Positions 38,748 through 48,960 of a stretch of 64,000 nucleotides of DNA are shown here, one piece after another (positions within the stretch are counted from its first letter, which is position 1; each line of letters starts with the position of its first letter). The stretch is from NCBI GenBank assembly GCA_018262095.1, contig JAGTRW010000004.1, positions 152,785 through 216,784 of the forward strand, given 5' to 3'. The notes under the pieces were generated by a model. It was given only the letters and a program-made list of their open reading frames with translations, ran no database searches and was not told the DNA's origin. Made by a program: the position numbers and the translations under genes. This DNA comes from Pseudomonadota bacterium (GTDB lineage: Bacteria > Pseudomonadota > Gammaproteobacteria > Burkholderiales > Rhodocyclaceae).

Positions 38748-39995
38748 ATGAACCCTAACCGTTCCAGCCGTCTACCGCGCTCGATGCGAGCACTTGCTCA
38801 GCGCAATTTTCGCTTCTATTTCGCGGGTCAGGCGATTTCCGTGCTCGGCTCGTGGATCCAGCAGGTGGCGATGTCGTGGCTGGTCTATCGGCTGACCGGT
38901 TCGGCGGCGCTGCTCGGCGTCACCGCCTTCTGTGCGCTGATCCCGCAACTGCTGATCGGGCCGCTGGCCGGCGCCTGGATCGACAAGCAGGACAAGCGCA
39001 AATGGCTGATCGCCGTGCAGGGTCTGCTCGCGCTGCAGGGCTTCGCGCTGGCGGCGCTGACCTTTACTGGGCGCGTCGGTCCGGGTTTTCTGATCGCCAT
39101 GTCGCTGACTTTGGGCCTGCTCAACAGCTTCGACACGCCGCTGCGCCAGTCGCTGATCGGCAGCTTCGTCGGGCGGCGCGACGATCTGCCCAACGCGCTC
39201 GCCTTGAACGCCATGCTGTTCAGCATCGGGCGCTCGATCGGGCCGCCGATCGCCGGCCTGCTCGTCGGGCTGACCTCGGAAGCCGCGTGTTTCGCGATCA
39301 ACGGCTGCTCTTTCCTGGCGCTGATGACCGGCGTCATCCTGATCAAGAGCAGCGCGCCGCCGCGTGCCAGCGGATCGATGGTCGAGGTGCTGCGCGAGGG
39401 CGTGCATTACGCCTGGCACACCTGGCCGGTGCGCATGCTGATCGTGATCGTCAGCGTCGTCAATCTGACCGTCTCGGCCTACGCCGTGCTATTGCCGGTT
39501 TTCGCGCGCGACGTCTTCGCCGGCGACGCGACGACGCTCGGCTGGCTGTGGGGCGCGGCGGGTTGCGGCGCCTTGACCTCGACGCTGTTTCTGGCGACCC
39601 GCGTGTCTTCGCGCTCGATCCTGTTGACGCTGATCATCGGCGCGACCACCAGCGCCTTCGCGCTGATCGTTTTTACTTTCAGTGACTCGGTGATGCTGGC
39701 GATGGTCGCGATGGCCGGCGTCGGCGGCGGCATCTCGGCGTGCAATAACGCCGTCAATATGAGCTTGCAGAGCATGGCGCCGGAGCACCTGCGCGGGCGC
39801 GTCGTCTCGTTTTTCACTTCGGCGCGTTTCGGTTTCGACGCGCTCGGCGGACTGCTCGCCGGATTGCTCGCCACCGCTTTCGGGGCGGCGCACACGCTGC
39901 TGCTCGAAGGCGCGCTGCTGCTGCTCTTCGTCGCTTTTGTGCTGACCCGCCGCCGGCGTCTGCTGCGCGCGGTCGCCGACAACCAGCAGTACTGA
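38748..39995 (+). CDS. MFS transporter of the EntS/MFS_3 type
   Basis: 415-residue inner-membrane protein with about 11-12 membrane segments. The N-terminus RALAQRNFRFYFAGQAISVLGSWIQQVAMSWLVYRLTGSA is typical of the MFS_3 (DUF894, enterobactin-exporter-like) group. GPLAGAWIDKQDKRKWLI is the loop 2-3 motif, and FDTPLRQSLIGSFVGRRDDLPNALALNAMLF is the conserved mid-region. Predicted proton-driven exporter. ATG 38748 is preferred to the upstream in-frame start. Substrate not deducible. Confidence 0.92.
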   Translation: MNPNRSSRLPRSMRALAQRNFRFYFAGQAISVLGSWIQQVAMSWLVYRLTGSAALLGVTAFCALIPQLLIGPLAGAWIDKQDKRKWLIAVQGLLALQGFALAALTFTGRVGPGFLIAMSLTLGLLNSFDTPLRQSLIGSFVGRRDDLPNALALNAMLFSIGRSIGPPIAGLLVGLTSEAACFAINGCSFLALMTGVILIKSSAPPRASGSMVEVLREGVHYAWHTWPVRMLIVIVSVVNLTVSAYAVLLPVFARDVFAGDATTLGWLWGAAGCGALTSTLFLATRVSSRSILLTLIIGATTSAFALIVFTFSDSVMLAMVAMAGVGGGISACNNAVNMSLQSMAPEHLRGRVVSFFTSARFGFDALGGLLAGLLATAFGAAHTLLLEGALLLLFVAFVLTRRRRLLRAVADNQQY

Positions 39996-40007
39996 GGGCT
40001 GCCGGCG

Positions 40008-40511
40008 CTACGGCGCGGCGGCGAGCTGGCGCTGAACGGCGCGGTAGAAGCGTTCGTAGAAGCCGCGCTCGCTGACCGTTTCGCCGCGCGTCTTGACCTG
40101 CCCGTTGGCCTCGCTCTGCGTTCCGTAGTAGATCGGCGCGACCATCGGGAAGCCGATCGAGCTGCTCTGGCGCGTCGCTTTGACGTCGAAATGCTCTTCG
40201 GTCGCGGTGACGTAAAGCGTCGATCCGCCGCCGCGCTGATCGCAGCTGACATAAACATTGATGATCGCGTGCTGCTGCGCTTCGACCTGAAATTCCTTGC
40301 CGCCGACCAGGCTCTGATCTTCGGCGCGCGTCACGATGTAGCCGTCGCCGAGCAGCACGCGTTTGGCGGCATCGCACAGCGCCGTAGCATTGGCCAGGAA
40401 GTCGCGGTGGTATCTCGCGTCGGACGCGAATTCCTCGTTCGGCGCGTAGCGCGGCGACCCACCGCAGCCGGCGAGCAGAATCAGCAGCAGCGAGACGAGC
40501 ATGGGCTTCAT
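40008..40511 (-). CDS. DUF2242-type lipoprotein
   Basis: 167-residue lipoprotein: MKPMLVSLLLILLAGCGGS has a lipobox (LAGC) with the acylated Cys at 15. The mature part resembles the DUF2242 family of betaproteobacteria (ALCDAAKRVLLGDGYIVTRAEDQSLVGGKEFQ, then VYVSCDQRGGGSTLYVTATEEHFDVK). AAGGAG lies upstream of ATG 40511. Function unknown; envelope location inferred from the lipobox. Confidence 0.85.
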   Translation of the reverse strand: MKPMLVSLLLILLAGCGGSPRYAPNEEFASDARYHRDFLANATALCDAAKRVLLGDGYIVTRAEDQSLVGGKEFQVEAQQHAIINVYVSCDQRGGGSTLYVTATEEHFDVKATRQSSSIGFPMVAPIYYGTQSEANGQVKTRGETVSERGFYERFYRAVQRQLAAAP

Positions 40512-40601
40512 CCGGCTCTCCTTCGATGATGACGGATCGCTTTTCAGCGTAGCTGCTCGAACTCGATTGCGAAAGGGCTGAGGCGACGGCAGCGCGTCAG
40601 T

Positions 40602-43600
40602 CTAGCGCGCGAGCGCCGTCGCGCACGGGCTCGGATCGGCTTTGACCTGCTTGAGCATCGCGTCGGCGAGCCACCAGCCGCCGAGCGTGGCGACCGCCGC
40701 GCCGAGCGAAACCGCCGACTTGGCGACGCTGGCGGCGTCGACACCGACCGCCGGTTCGGCCAGCGTGCCGCGCAGCCGCACGATCGACGACAGTTCGCCC
40801 GAGCCGATCCCGCGGCCGCTCTTGATGATCGGCAGCACTGCCAGGTCGAGTCGTTCGCTGCGCAGGTCGACCGTGCCGTTGAGGACCGCGTTGTACTTGA
40901 CCGTCTCGATGGCAAAACGGCGTTCGGAGGTGAGTACGCCGTGCTTGACCGGCAGCCGTGCCGCGATGCATTTGATGTCGGTATCCGGGTCGCTTTTGAG
41001 GAAGGGGTTGATTAGCGAGAGCGTCCGCGTCAGCAGCCCTTCGCCGAGATTGACGGCGACGTTGTGCGCGCGCAGCGCACCGACCTTGAGCTTGACCTCG
41101 CCGTCGAGCGAAGCGACGATCGCTGCCAGCGATTGGCCGCGCCCACGCAGCTGCAGCGCCAGGTCGGTACGCCCGCCGGTGATCAGCCCCGGGTGGCTGA
41201 TGCGCGTCAGCAGCCGATCCAGATCGATTGCGTTGCCTTCGAGATGGGCCGACCACGTTGCGCTGCCGGCGTCTATCGTTGCCGACGCGCTGAGCATTTG
41301 CTCAGCCGCTGCACCGAGTTGCAGCGGTCCGGCGTCGAGGCGGCCGTCATCGAGACGCGCGTGCACCCGTAGCGGACCGAGCGGCGCGGTATCGCCAAGT
41401 TTTACTGCGTCGAAGCGCAAGTCGACTTCGCCGTCGATTCGCTTGAGCGCGAGCAGTGGCAGCGCCAGGTCTGGAATCAGTCGCGTTCGGGCGGTGGCTT
41501 TGCTGTTCCGGCCTGGCGAAGTCGCCAGTTCGCTGAGGTCGAGCAGCGAAGAATTACCCTTGGCGACGACCTTGAACCGCTCCTTGCCGCGCGTCACGGC
41601 GAGCTCGCCAACAAGCGTCGTCGCCGCGTGCTTGAGTCTGAGATCGGCGAGTTGATAGCCGCCGAGCGTGTCGGTCAAGCGAGCGCTCGCGGTAAACGCC
41701 GGGATCGCCTTGAGGCGCGTCCCGGTCAGTGCCGCCAGAGCGGCACTGCGCGTCAGGCTGGCGTCGACGTTCAGGTCGATCGCCGCCATCGCCAGCGGAT
41801 CGCCGATCCGCCCGTCGAGTGTCGCTGCGGCGCCGTCGACCGCGACGGCAAACTGCTTGAGCTCGAGCGCGCCGGCGACGAGTCGCGCTTCGCCGCTGAG
41901 CGGGCCGAGCGCACGCCGGTTGGGCAGCAGCACGCGGTCAATGTGCAGCGTGGCGTCGATATCGGCGGCGAGCAAGGGCTTGGTTGCGCCGGGCCGGCGC
42001 GGCGCGGCCGGCAACTCGGCGAGGTCGACCAGCGGGCTCTTGAGCGTCGCCGAGATACGTGGACGCGTCTCGCCGCCGGTCAAGACGACGCGGCCTTGCA
42101 GCGCGCTGCGCCCGAGCGCGAGCTTGAGATCGTCGAAAACATGGCCATCCGGCGCGTCGCTCAAGCGTGCCGCGGCGTGAATGAGCGGCAGGCGCGGCAG
42201 GTCGGCGCCGAACAGCCGGCCGGCGACCACGCTGTCGCTGACGTCGGCCGTGATCGCCAGCGCGATGCCGCGTTGCTTGAACACGTCGTCGATCTGTCCG
42301 CTGGCCTGCAATTGCTGCCCGGCGCGGCCGGCGGCGGCTTCGATGGCGCTCGCGCGCAGCTTCGCGCGCGAGCCGCTCAGGTGCGCGCGGCCGTGGTAGG
42401 CAGCGAGCGGCGGCACGCTGCGCCCGAAGAACTTGAGCAACTCGGCGAGCTCGCTGCCGTCGAGCGAGACGTCAAGATCGATTCCGGCGAGCTGCTGCGG
42501 ATCGGCGATGCCCCCGTCGATCCTGACTTTGGCGCCGCCCAGGGTCGCCTGCAGCGCGTTGGCGTAGAGCCGCCCGCCGTCGAGCCGCAAGCGTCCGCTG
42601 CCCGCGTGCAGCTGGTGACCGCCGGGCAGTCGCAGCAGCCCGATCTTGAGCTCAAGGTCCACATCGAGTTTCTGATCGGCGAGTTGCCAGCGAGCGCGCG
42701 GCTTGGCTGTGCCGGCGGCCTCGGCCGACTTCGGCGCTGCCAGACGCGCCAGGTCGATCAATGGCGAAGTCAACTGGCCACTGACGCGCAGCCGTTGCCC
42801 AACGCGTCCGACTTGCAGCGAGGCGCCGACGCGGCTGTCGGCGACGCTCAGCTCAAGATCGTCAAACCGATAGCCCGACGCGTCATCGCGCAGGCGCGTG
42901 CTCAAGCGGAATGGTGGCAAACCCGGTGGCAGACCCGGCGTCAAATCCGCCGGCAGCGCTGCAGCGAGCGTCGGCAGCCACCAGTCGGTGGCCGCCGCCG
43001 TGAGCTGCAAGTCGACGCCGCTGGCGGCGCGCGGGTTGGCGATCTGGCCGCGCAAGCTGATTTTGGGGCCGGCGTTGCCGCCGATCGCGATGTCGATCTG
43101 CGACAAAGACGGGGCGCTCGGCGCGCCGCTGAGTCGTGCCGTGCCGCGCAAGGCGCCCAGCGGCGGCGCGCTGGCGCCGAACAGTTCGTCGAGTTCAGGC
43201 GCCTCGACGTGCAGCGCCAGATTCAGAATTCCCGGCCCGAGCGGCCGGTCGATGCTGCCGTGCGCGTCGAGGCGCGCGGCGCCGTAGCGGCACGCGAAGT
43301 CGACTGGATAGGCCGGCGCGTTGGCGAGCAGCGCCGCCAGGTCGCCGACCGTCGCCGTCGCCTCGACGCGTTTGGCGTCGACGGTGGCGCTGGCTTTGAT
43401 GCGAATCGCTTGCGGCGCCAGCGGGCGTTCGATGCGCAGCGAGTCGAGGCGTAGCGAACTCGTCTTGCCGCTGCTGCCTTGGCGATAGTCGAGCGCGATC
43501 GCCTGCAACGCGATCTCGTCGATTTCAATCGTCTTGAGCCATTCGGGCGTGCTGCTTCTGGTCTTCGCCCCGATCAGCCAGTTGCCGACGCCGTCAGCGT

Positions 43601-43913
43601 CGGTCTCAAGCCAGGTGCTGACGCCCGACAGCTCGATTTGCCTGGCGTGCAGACGGCCGGCGAGCAGCGCCAGCGGGTCGACTTCGACGCTCAGCCGGTC
43701 GACCTGCGCCAGCCACGGCTGCGCCGCCCACGCGGCATTGCCCAAGCGCAGCTGCGAGACATGCAATGTCGGTCGCGGCAGCAGCTTGATTTTCACGTCG
43801 GAGAAAGCGAGTTCGCGCCCGGTGTCGGCTTTGACCGAGGCGGCGAGCGATTGCGCGAGTGAGCGCGGATCGACGAAGTGAATGGCGATTGCGCTGGCGG
43901 CAAGCGTTGCCAC
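40602..43913 (-). CDS. AsmA-family protein, 1103 aa or slightly longer
   Basis: Large inner-membrane-anchored periplasmic protein of the AsmA/AsmA-like family, whose members help lipid or envelope homeostasis. The N-terminal domain shows LAFSDVKIKLLPRPTLHVSQLRLGNAAWA, and repeated beta-rich segments of the type FDDLKLALGRSALQGRV recur about six times. The C-terminal region LKVGALRAHNVAVNLGEGLL...LDLAVLPIIKSGRGIGS is the AsmA signature. The first standard start (GTG 43913) would cut into the membrane anchor. In-frame codons upstream encode IIKRLAIIACVLVV, preceded by GGGAGA, but the initiating position is ATC (43949 or 43952), not ATG/GTG/TTG. The real start is therefore uncertain. Confidence 0.9.
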   Translation of the reverse strand: MATLAASAIAIHFVDPRSLAQSLAASVKADTGRELAFSDVKIKLLPRPTLHVSQLRLGNAAWAAQPWLAQVDRLSVEVDPLALLAGRLHARQIELSGVSTWLETDADGVGNWLIGAKTRSSTPEWLKTIEIDEIALQAIALDYRQGSSGKTSSLRLDSLRIERPLAPQAIRIKASATVDAKRVEATATVGDLAALLANAPAYPVDFACRYGAARLDAHGSIDRPLGPGILNLALHVEAPELDELFGASAPPLGALRGTARLSGAPSAPSLSQIDIAIGGNAGPKISLRGQIANPRAASGVDLQLTAAATDWWLPTLAAALPADLTPGLPPGLPPFRLSTRLRDDASGYRFDDLELSVADSRVGASLQVGRVGQRLRVSGQLTSPLIDLARLAAPKSAEAAGTAKPRARWQLADQKLDVDLELKIGLLRLPGGHQLHAGSGRLRLDGGRLYANALQATLGGAKVRIDGGIADPQQLAGIDLDVSLDGSELAELLKFFGRSVPPLAAYHGRAHLSGSRAKLRASAIEAAAGRAGQQLQASGQIDDVFKQRGIALAITADVSDSVVAGRLFGADLPRLPLIHAAARLSDAPDGHVFDDLKLALGRSALQGRVVLTGGETRPRISATLKSPLVDLAELPAAPRRPGATKPLLAADIDATLHIDRVLLPNRRALGPLSGEARLVAGALELKQFAVAVDGAAATLDGRIGDPLAMAAIDLNVDASLTRSAALAALTGTRLKAIPAFTASARLTDTLGGYQLADLRLKHAATTLVGELAVTRGKERFKVVAKGNSSLLDLSELATSPGRNSKATARTRLIPDLALPLLALKRIDGEVDLRFDAVKLGDTAPLGPLRVHARLDDGRLDAGPLQLGAAAEQMLSASATIDAGSATWSAHLEGNAIDLDRLLTRISHPGLITGGRTDLALQLRGRGQSLAAIVASLDGEVKLKVGALRAHNVAVNLGEGLLTRTLSLINPFLKSDPDTDIKCIAARLPVKHGVLTSERRFAIETVKYNAVLNGTVDLRSERLDLAVLPIIKSGRGIGSGELSSIVRLRGTLAEPAVGVDAASVAKSAVSLGAAVATLGGWWLADAMLKQVKADPSPCATALAR

Positions 43914-44114
43914 GACCAGGACGCACGCGATGATGGCCAGCCGTTTGATGATTTTTCTCCCTTGAGCGCGTTGCCGTTACAGCATACTCGCCCGCTGCGG
44001 TGACTGTCACTGCCGCCGCGACAATTGATTCATTGCTTCGCTCAAGCGGCCTGCCTAGACTGGTTTAGGAACCGCGTTGTTCCATGGCGTATCGGTTTCG
44101 AACAGGAGTTTGCG

Positions 44115-44495
44115 ATGAAGATCAGGATCAATCCCGGGGCGGTGCCTGCAACGGCTTCCGAGCACGAGCCGGTGGCGACAGTCGATTCGAGTTCCAAGCC
44201 AGTAGAACAGGAACTGGAAATAGAGATCGACCGGGAGTTCGCGGATATTTCGGTGGTCAATTCCGAGTTGGTCGAAGAGTTCGCCGAGAATGTCAAAGTC
44301 AAAATCGACAACAGGATCGCCAAAAAAGCCTTCCTGATTTCGCGGCGCAAGGATTTTGGACACGGCAGTTCGGCGGTAGACTGGGCCGATCGGATGCAGG
44401 CGGAAATCAACAAGCAGGGCAATTTGCGCACGCACTATTCGGATCGTCGGAATCTCGCCGAAAATGATCGCCGGCGCAAGGGGGATGAGGATTGA
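44115..44495 (+). CDS. Hypothetical acidic protein, 126 aa
   Basis: Function not recognised. ATG 44115 has AGGAGT six bases upstream. The N-terminal third is low-complexity, the centre is strongly acidic (EQELEIEIDREFADIS, ELVEEFAENVKVKI) and the C-terminus is basic (RRKDFGHGSSAVDWADRM and NDRRRKGDED). It has no signal peptide or membrane segment. It lies between the divergent AsmA gene and convergent glgX. Codon use looks like the neighbours. Confidence 0.65.
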   Translation: MKIRINPGAVPATASEHEPVATVDSSSKPVEQELEIEIDREFADISVVNSELVEEFAENVKVKIDNRIAKKAFLISRRKDFGHGSSAVDWADRMQAEINKQGNLRTHYSDRRNLAENDRRRKGDED

Positions 44496-44545
44496 CGGTG
44501 TCGCCAAGGCAGTCCGGTGAGCGGCGTGTGCTGCTATGGCCGGAA

Positions 44546-46693
44546 TCAACAGCGTTTGAGCGGCGCTCTGGGCTGGATCAGCAGCACCAGCGATCGGCCT
44601 TGTAGCGGATAAGTGCTGCCGCGCGCATAGCGCTTCAATTGCGCGGGTTCCGAGTGCAGACAGGTGTCGACGAGCGGCCGCCAGCGCAGGTGCGAACGAA
44701 AGCCCGGCAAGGTGAAGTGGATCTCGTCGGTCGAGGCGTTGAGGATCAACAGGAAGTCGTCGTCGCCGACCGGACATCCGCGCCGGTCGACTTCGCCGAT
44801 CGCTTCTCCCGCCAGGTACATCCCGAGACAGCGCGCGAAGCCTTGGTTCCACTCGTCATCGCCCATCTCCAGGCCGTCGGGGTTGAGCCACAGGATGTTC
44901 TTGGTTTTGCCGCGCAGCCGCTGTTCCTGGAAGAAACTGCGCCGGCGGAAGACGGGGTGGGCGCGGCGCAGCGCGACGATCTGCCGCGCGAAGGTCAGCA
45001 GTTGCTCGTTGTCGGGACTCAGTTCCCAGTTGAGCCAGCTCACTTCGTTGTCCTGGCAATAGGCGTTGTTGTTGCCCTGCTGGGTGCGTCCCATCTCGTC
45101 GCCGTAGAGCAGCATCGGAACGCCCTGCGAGAGCAGCAAGGTGGCCAGGAAGTTGCGCTTTTGCTGCGCGCGCAGCGCGACGATCTCGGGTTTGTCGGTG
45201 GGGCCTTCGACGCCGCAATTCCACGACAGGTTGTTGTCGTTGCCATCGCGGTTTTTCTCGCCGTTGGCGAGGTTGTGTTTCTGCTCGAAGCTCACCAGGT
45301 CTTCGAGCGTGAAGCCGTCGTGGGCAGTGATGAAATTGATGCTGGCGTGCGGGCGGCGGCCATTGTGCGCATAGAGGTCGCTCGACCCGGTGAGGCGGAA
45401 GGCGAGGTCGCCGATCAGACCACCTTCGCCTTTCCAGTAGCTGCGCACCGCGTCGCGGTACTTGGCGTTCCACTCGGTCCAGCCGACCGGGAAGTTGCCG
45501 ACCTGGTAGCCGCCTTCGCCCAGATCCCAGGGCTCGGCGATCAGCTTGACGCGGGAGAGCACCGGGTCCTGGTGGATGATGTCGAAAAACGCGCCGAGCC
45601 GGTCGACGTCGTGCAGTTCGCGCGCCAGCGTCGCCGCCAGGTCGAAACGAAAGCCGTCGACGTGCATCTCTTGCACCCAGTAGCGCAGACTGTCCATGAT
45701 CAATTGCAGCACGCGCGGGTGCATCATGTTGAGCGTGTTGCCGGTGCCGGTGTAGTCGATGTAGAAGCGCAGGTTGTCCGGCGTCAGGCGGTAATAGGCG
45801 ACGTTGTCGATGCCGCGCAGACTGAGTGTCGGCCCAAGATGGTTGCCTTCGGCGGTGTGGTTGTAGACGACGTCGAGAATCACTTCGAGTCCCGCGCGGT
45901 GCAGCGTCCTGACCATCGTCTTGAATTCGCGAACGGCGTCGTCGGTCGCCGCATAGCGCTGCTCGGGAACGAAGAAACCGATCGAGTTGTAACCCCAGTA
46001 GTTGCGTAGGCCCAACTGCAACAAGCGCGAATCGTCGACGAAAAAGTGCACCGGCATCAATTCAACGGCGGTCACCCCGAGGCGCTGCAGGTGGGCGATC
46101 GATGGCGCGCTGGCCAGCCCCGAATACGTTCCGCGAATCGCTTCGGCGATCTCGGGGTGGCGCTGGGTGAAGCCCTTGACGTGCAGCTCGTAGATGATGG
46201 TGTCGTTCCAGGCGGTGTCGGGCGGGTGGTCGCCTTGCCAGTCGAACGACGGATCGATGACCTGGCATTTGGGCATCGCCAGCGCGTTGTCGCGCCAGTC
46301 GAAAGACAGGTCCTGGTGCACGGCGCCGATCTTGTAGGCAAAGTTGGCGTCGCTGCAGCGCAGCCTGCCGACGAGCGCCTTGGCGTGCGGGTCGAGCAGC
46401 AGTTTATTGGGGTTGAAGCGCTGTCCGTGCTGCGGCTGGTAGGGCCCGAAAACGCGGTAGCCGTAGAGCAGCCCCGGTTTCGCGCCGGGCAGATAGCAGT
46501 GCCAGACCTGATCCGTCTGTTCGCGCAGCTCGATACGATCGGTTTCGCGTCGGCCGCGCGAATCGAACAGGCAGAGTTCGACTTTTTCGGCGTGCTCCGA
46601 GAAAAGGGCGAAGTTAACGCCTTCGCCGTCCCAGGTCGCCCCTTGCGGATACGGTCTTCCCGGACGGACCAGTGGCGTCTGTTTGGTGGTCAT
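44546..46693 (-). CDS. glgX: Glycogen debranching enzyme GlgX (GH13)
   Basis: 715-residue cytosolic isoamylase-type enzyme that hydrolyses alpha-1,6 branches of limit glycogen. An N-terminal CBM48-like domain ([27 protein letters not shown]) precedes the GH13 barrel. Catalytic motifs are [14 protein letters not shown] (nucleophile Asp), [19 protein letters not shown] (acid Glu) and TAHDGFTL (transition-state Asp). [17 protein letters not shown] is typical of GlgX. AGGGAG lies before ATG 46693. No other glg genes are adjacent. Confidence 0.96.
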   Translation of the reverse strand: MTTKQTPLVRPGRPYPQGATWDGEGVNFALFSEHAEKVELCLFDSRGRRETDRIELREQTDQVWHCYLPGAKPGLLYGYRVFGPYQPQHGQRFNPNKLLLDPHAKALVGRLRCSDANFAYKIGAVHQDLSFDWRDNALAMPKCQVIDPSFDWQGDHPPDTAWNDTIIYELHVKGFTQRHPEIAEAIRGTYSGLASAPSIAHLQRLGVTAVELMPVHFFVDDSRLLQLGLRNYWGYNSIGFFVPEQRYAATDDAVREFKTMVRTLHRAGLEVILDVVYNHTAEGNHLGPTLSLRGIDNVAYYRLTPDNLRFYIDYTGTGNTLNMMHPRVLQLIMDSLRYWVQEMHVDGFRFDLAATLARELHDVDRLGAFFDIIHQDPVLSRVKLIAEPWDLGEGGYQVGNFPVGWTEWNAKYRDAVRSYWKGEGGLIGDLAFRLTGSSDLYAHNGRRPHASINFITAHDGFTLEDLVSFEQKHNLANGEKNRDGNDNNLSWNCGVEGPTDKPEIVALRAQQKRNFLATLLLSQGVPMLLYGDEMGRTQQGNNNAYCQDNEVSWLNWELSPDNEQLLTFARQIVALRRAHPVFRRRSFFQEQRLRGKTKNILWLNPDGLEMGDDEWNQGFARCLGMYLAGEAIGEVDRRGCPVGDDDFLLILNASTDEIHFTLPGFRSHLRWRPLVDTCLHSEPAQLKRYARGSTYPLQGRSLVLLIQPRAPLKRC

Positions 46694-46750
46694 TTCTGGC
46701 TCCCTGCTCGCGAGCGATGCTCTTCAAGCGGCGCGCTACCGAGGTCGCGC

Positions 46751-48652
46751 TCAGACGGCGCCGAACTCGGCGCCGGACAACTCGCCTAACTTGGAGTCGA
46801 AAATCTGAATTGAGTTGCGTTTGTTTTCTTTGGCCTGATACATCGCCGCGTCGGCCCACCGCAGAATATTTTCCTGGCTGTCTTCGTGATTGACGAAGAC
46901 CACGACCCCGATGCTTGCCGTGCAATGGTGTTCGATGGTCTGTTCGGGCTTGCCTTGGCATTTGATGTTTAGGTGATAGGGCTCTGCCAGACGGTGTCGA
47001 ATTTTTTCGCCGATGAGCTCGGCCTCGGCAATCGATTCGGCCTTGCCCATGTCGAGTTCGCTGATCATCACGACAAACTCGTCGCCGCCGAAGCGTGCCA
47101 CGGTGTCCATTTCGCGCACACAGCTCTTTAGCCGTTCGGCGACCTCGATCAACAGCAAATCACCGGCGTCGTGGCCATGCTGGTCGTTGAGCGGCTTGAA
47201 ATTGTCGAGATCGAGAAACATCACGGCGCCGTAATAACCGCTGCGCGCACTGCTCGCCATGGCGTGGCTCAGGCGGTCGCCGAGCAGGCGCCGATTGGGC
47301 AGCTGGGTGAGCGTGTCGTGGAAGGCCATCTGGCGCATCTGGTATTCCATCAGCTTGCGCTCGGTGATGTCGTGCGCCACCACCACCACGCGCGCTACTT
47401 TTCCTTCGCGATCGCGGATCACGCTGCCGCGCGATTCCAGGGTGCGCACATTGCCGTCAGCGAGCACCAGGCGATACTCAATCTGGCGGCCGCGGCCGGT
47501 CTTGACCGTCTCGGCGAAGATCTTTTTGACGCGTTCCCGGTCGTCGGGATGAACCTCGACGAAGGATTCGGTGCCACGCAAGTCTCTATCCGGGCCAAAG
47601 AACAGCGCATACGACGGACTGTTGTAGAGTCGCCGTCCCTGCGTATCGAGGACGGCAATGAAGTCGCCGATGTTCTCGGCAATCAGGTGGAAAAACTCCT
47701 TCTGCTCGCGCAATTCTTCGGTTGCGCGTATGCGTTCGGTGATGTCGCGCGCGGCAGCGAAGACACCGACGACTTCGCCGTCCGAGTCGCGGTAGGGACT
47801 GGCGTTATAGAGCACGTCGGTGACCTTGCCCGAGACGTGGCGGATGGCGAGCAGGTAGTTGCTCGCGTAGCCCTGGGAAAAGACGAGCTGGTAAGCCGTT
47901 CGGGCGTTTTCCGGATCGGTAAAGTAGTTGCAAAAGTCGCTGCCGATCAGTTCTTTGCGCGGGCAGCCGGTGACCTTTTCGGTCGCCGCATTGACGTCGG
48001 AGATCAGTCCGTCGGTGTCTATCGTCACCAGCGGGTCGAGGCTCGCTTCGATCAGGCTGCGCGAGTAGCGCGAAGTCGCTTCGGCGATGGCTTCAAGCTG
48101 CTTGCGCTGGGTGATGTCGTGCAAGACGATGCGGCAGACCGGCTTCCCCTCGGGGCCTTGGGTGACCGACGAGGTCAGACTCGCCCAAAACGTGGTTTCG
48201 TCAGCTTTGAGCATCCGCAGGTCGCAGGTCTTCGGCTCGCCTGCGGCAATGAGCTGTTTGCGGTGCAGGTAGTAGATGTCCTGATCTTCATTGACGATGA
48301 AGCGGTTGAGCGGATGGGCGACCAGCGATTCGCGTGCTCGGCCAAGAACGGTCGCCGCAGTGCGGTTGGCTTGGAGGATCAGACCGGCCTCGTCGAGCGT
48401 GAAATAACCCACCGGCGCCTGGTCGTAGAGGTCGGCATAGCGCGCGCGCGCGGCGTCGAGTGCCATCTGCGTTCGGCGCAACTCATCGTTCTGGATTTCC
48501 AGCTCGATCTGGTGGATATGCAGCTTGTGTAGCAGGCGGCGCGCTTCTTCGGGCGAAAGACGATCGACGTTTTCCGGAAGTCCAAAACCCCGCTCGCGCG
48601 CGACGTCTTTGGCTTTTCGTTCGAGTTCGCTTTCTGTGCCTTGGTTCTTCAT
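46751..48652 (-). CDS. PAS-domain diguanylate cyclase
   Basis: 633-residue cytosolic sensor and c-di-GMP synthase. Order: N-terminal helical segment (LLHKLHIHQIELEIQNDELRR), three PAS/PAC modules (about 65-180, 195-310, 320-440) and a GGDEF domain with intact FGGDEFVVM and an RxxD inhibitory site (REMD) five residues upstream. No EAL domain. The segment from the N-terminal helix, the PAS beginning REQKEFFHLIAENIGDFIAVLD and the GGDEF domain closely match the protein at 7420-10593, indicating duplication with different PAS/GAF content. Divergent from the response-regulator gene. Confidence 0.94.
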   Translation of the reverse strand: MKNQGTESELERKAKDVARERGFGLPENVDRLSPEEARRLLHKLHIHQIELEIQNDELRRTQMALDAARARYADLYDQAPVGYFTLDEAGLILQANRTAATVLGRARESLVAHPLNRFIVNEDQDIYYLHRKQLIAAGEPKTCDLRMLKADETTFWASLTSSVTQGPEGKPVCRIVLHDITQRKQLEAIAEATSRYSRSLIEASLDPLVTIDTDGLISDVNAATEKVTGCPRKELIGSDFCNYFTDPENARTAYQLVFSQGYASNYLLAIRHVSGKVTDVLYNASPYRDSDGEVVGVFAAARDITERIRATEELREQKEFFHLIAENIGDFIAVLDTQGRRLYNSPSYALFFGPDRDLRGTESFVEVHPDDRERVKKIFAETVKTGRGRQIEYRLVLADGNVRTLESRGSVIRDREGKVARVVVVAHDITERKLMEYQMRQMAFHDTLTQLPNRRLLGDRLSHAMASSARSGYYGAVMFLDLDNFKPLNDQHGHDAGDLLLIEVAERLKSCVREMDTVARFGGDEFVVMISELDMGKAESIAEAELIGEKIRHRLAEPYHLNIKCQGKPEQTIEHHCTASIGVVVFVNHEDSQENILRWADAAMYQAKENKRNSIQIFDSKLGELSGAEFGAV

Positions 48653-48960
48653 GACGGATGATTTGTCTCTGTCGTCGAACGTGGATCGCTGCAGCCTGTT
48701 TTTCGCGTATCCGATGAAGAACTAATAGCAATCCTTATGATGCTTAAATATCCTCATTTGTAGGTATTCGGGCTGCCAAAAAGCATGTATCCGCTTCAGT
48801 CGAAGGCGCTGCGCATCGGCGTTTTCGGCAAGCGGCCAGCGACCGGGATTGATGAGTTAGGCGTCAACTCCCCTATAATCCGGTTTCAATGTGTCCTCGG
48901 GATCTCTCCATGTGCCAACGCCGGTTGCGACGGTCGTTTTCTCTGCGGGCTTGAGCGCCG
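48653..48960. other. Divergent intergenic region between the GGDEF and response-regulator genes
   Basis: 308 bases without a credible gene. It is AT-richer than its surroundings around 48720-48760. The only structured signals I can point to are the promoter-like pair at 48848-48878 and a short inverted repeat GAGTT/AACTC (48853-48869) between its hexamers. Confidence 0.5.
48848..48878 (+). promoter_or_regulatory. Candidate promoter of the two-component operon
   Basis: A perfect TATAAT at 48873-48878 with TTGATG at 48848-48853 (19-base spacer, longer than ideal), about 83 bases before the response-regulator start. Confidence 0.45.

Noticed and set aside
41628..43454. 608-codon open frame antisense to the AsmA gene
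   Set aside because: Arg/Gln/Ala-rich translation without domain features; a typical GC-rich shadow of the real gene on the other strand.
44055..44852. 265-codon minus-strand frame over the acidic protein gene and the end of glgX
   Set aside because: Lies in a different frame from glgX, no motif; the + strand gene has a good ribosome site.
48735..48749. CTTATG...CTTAAA resembling a second PmrA/QseB box upstream of the response regulator
   Set aside because: Half-sites are 9 rather than 11 bases apart and one is a poor match.
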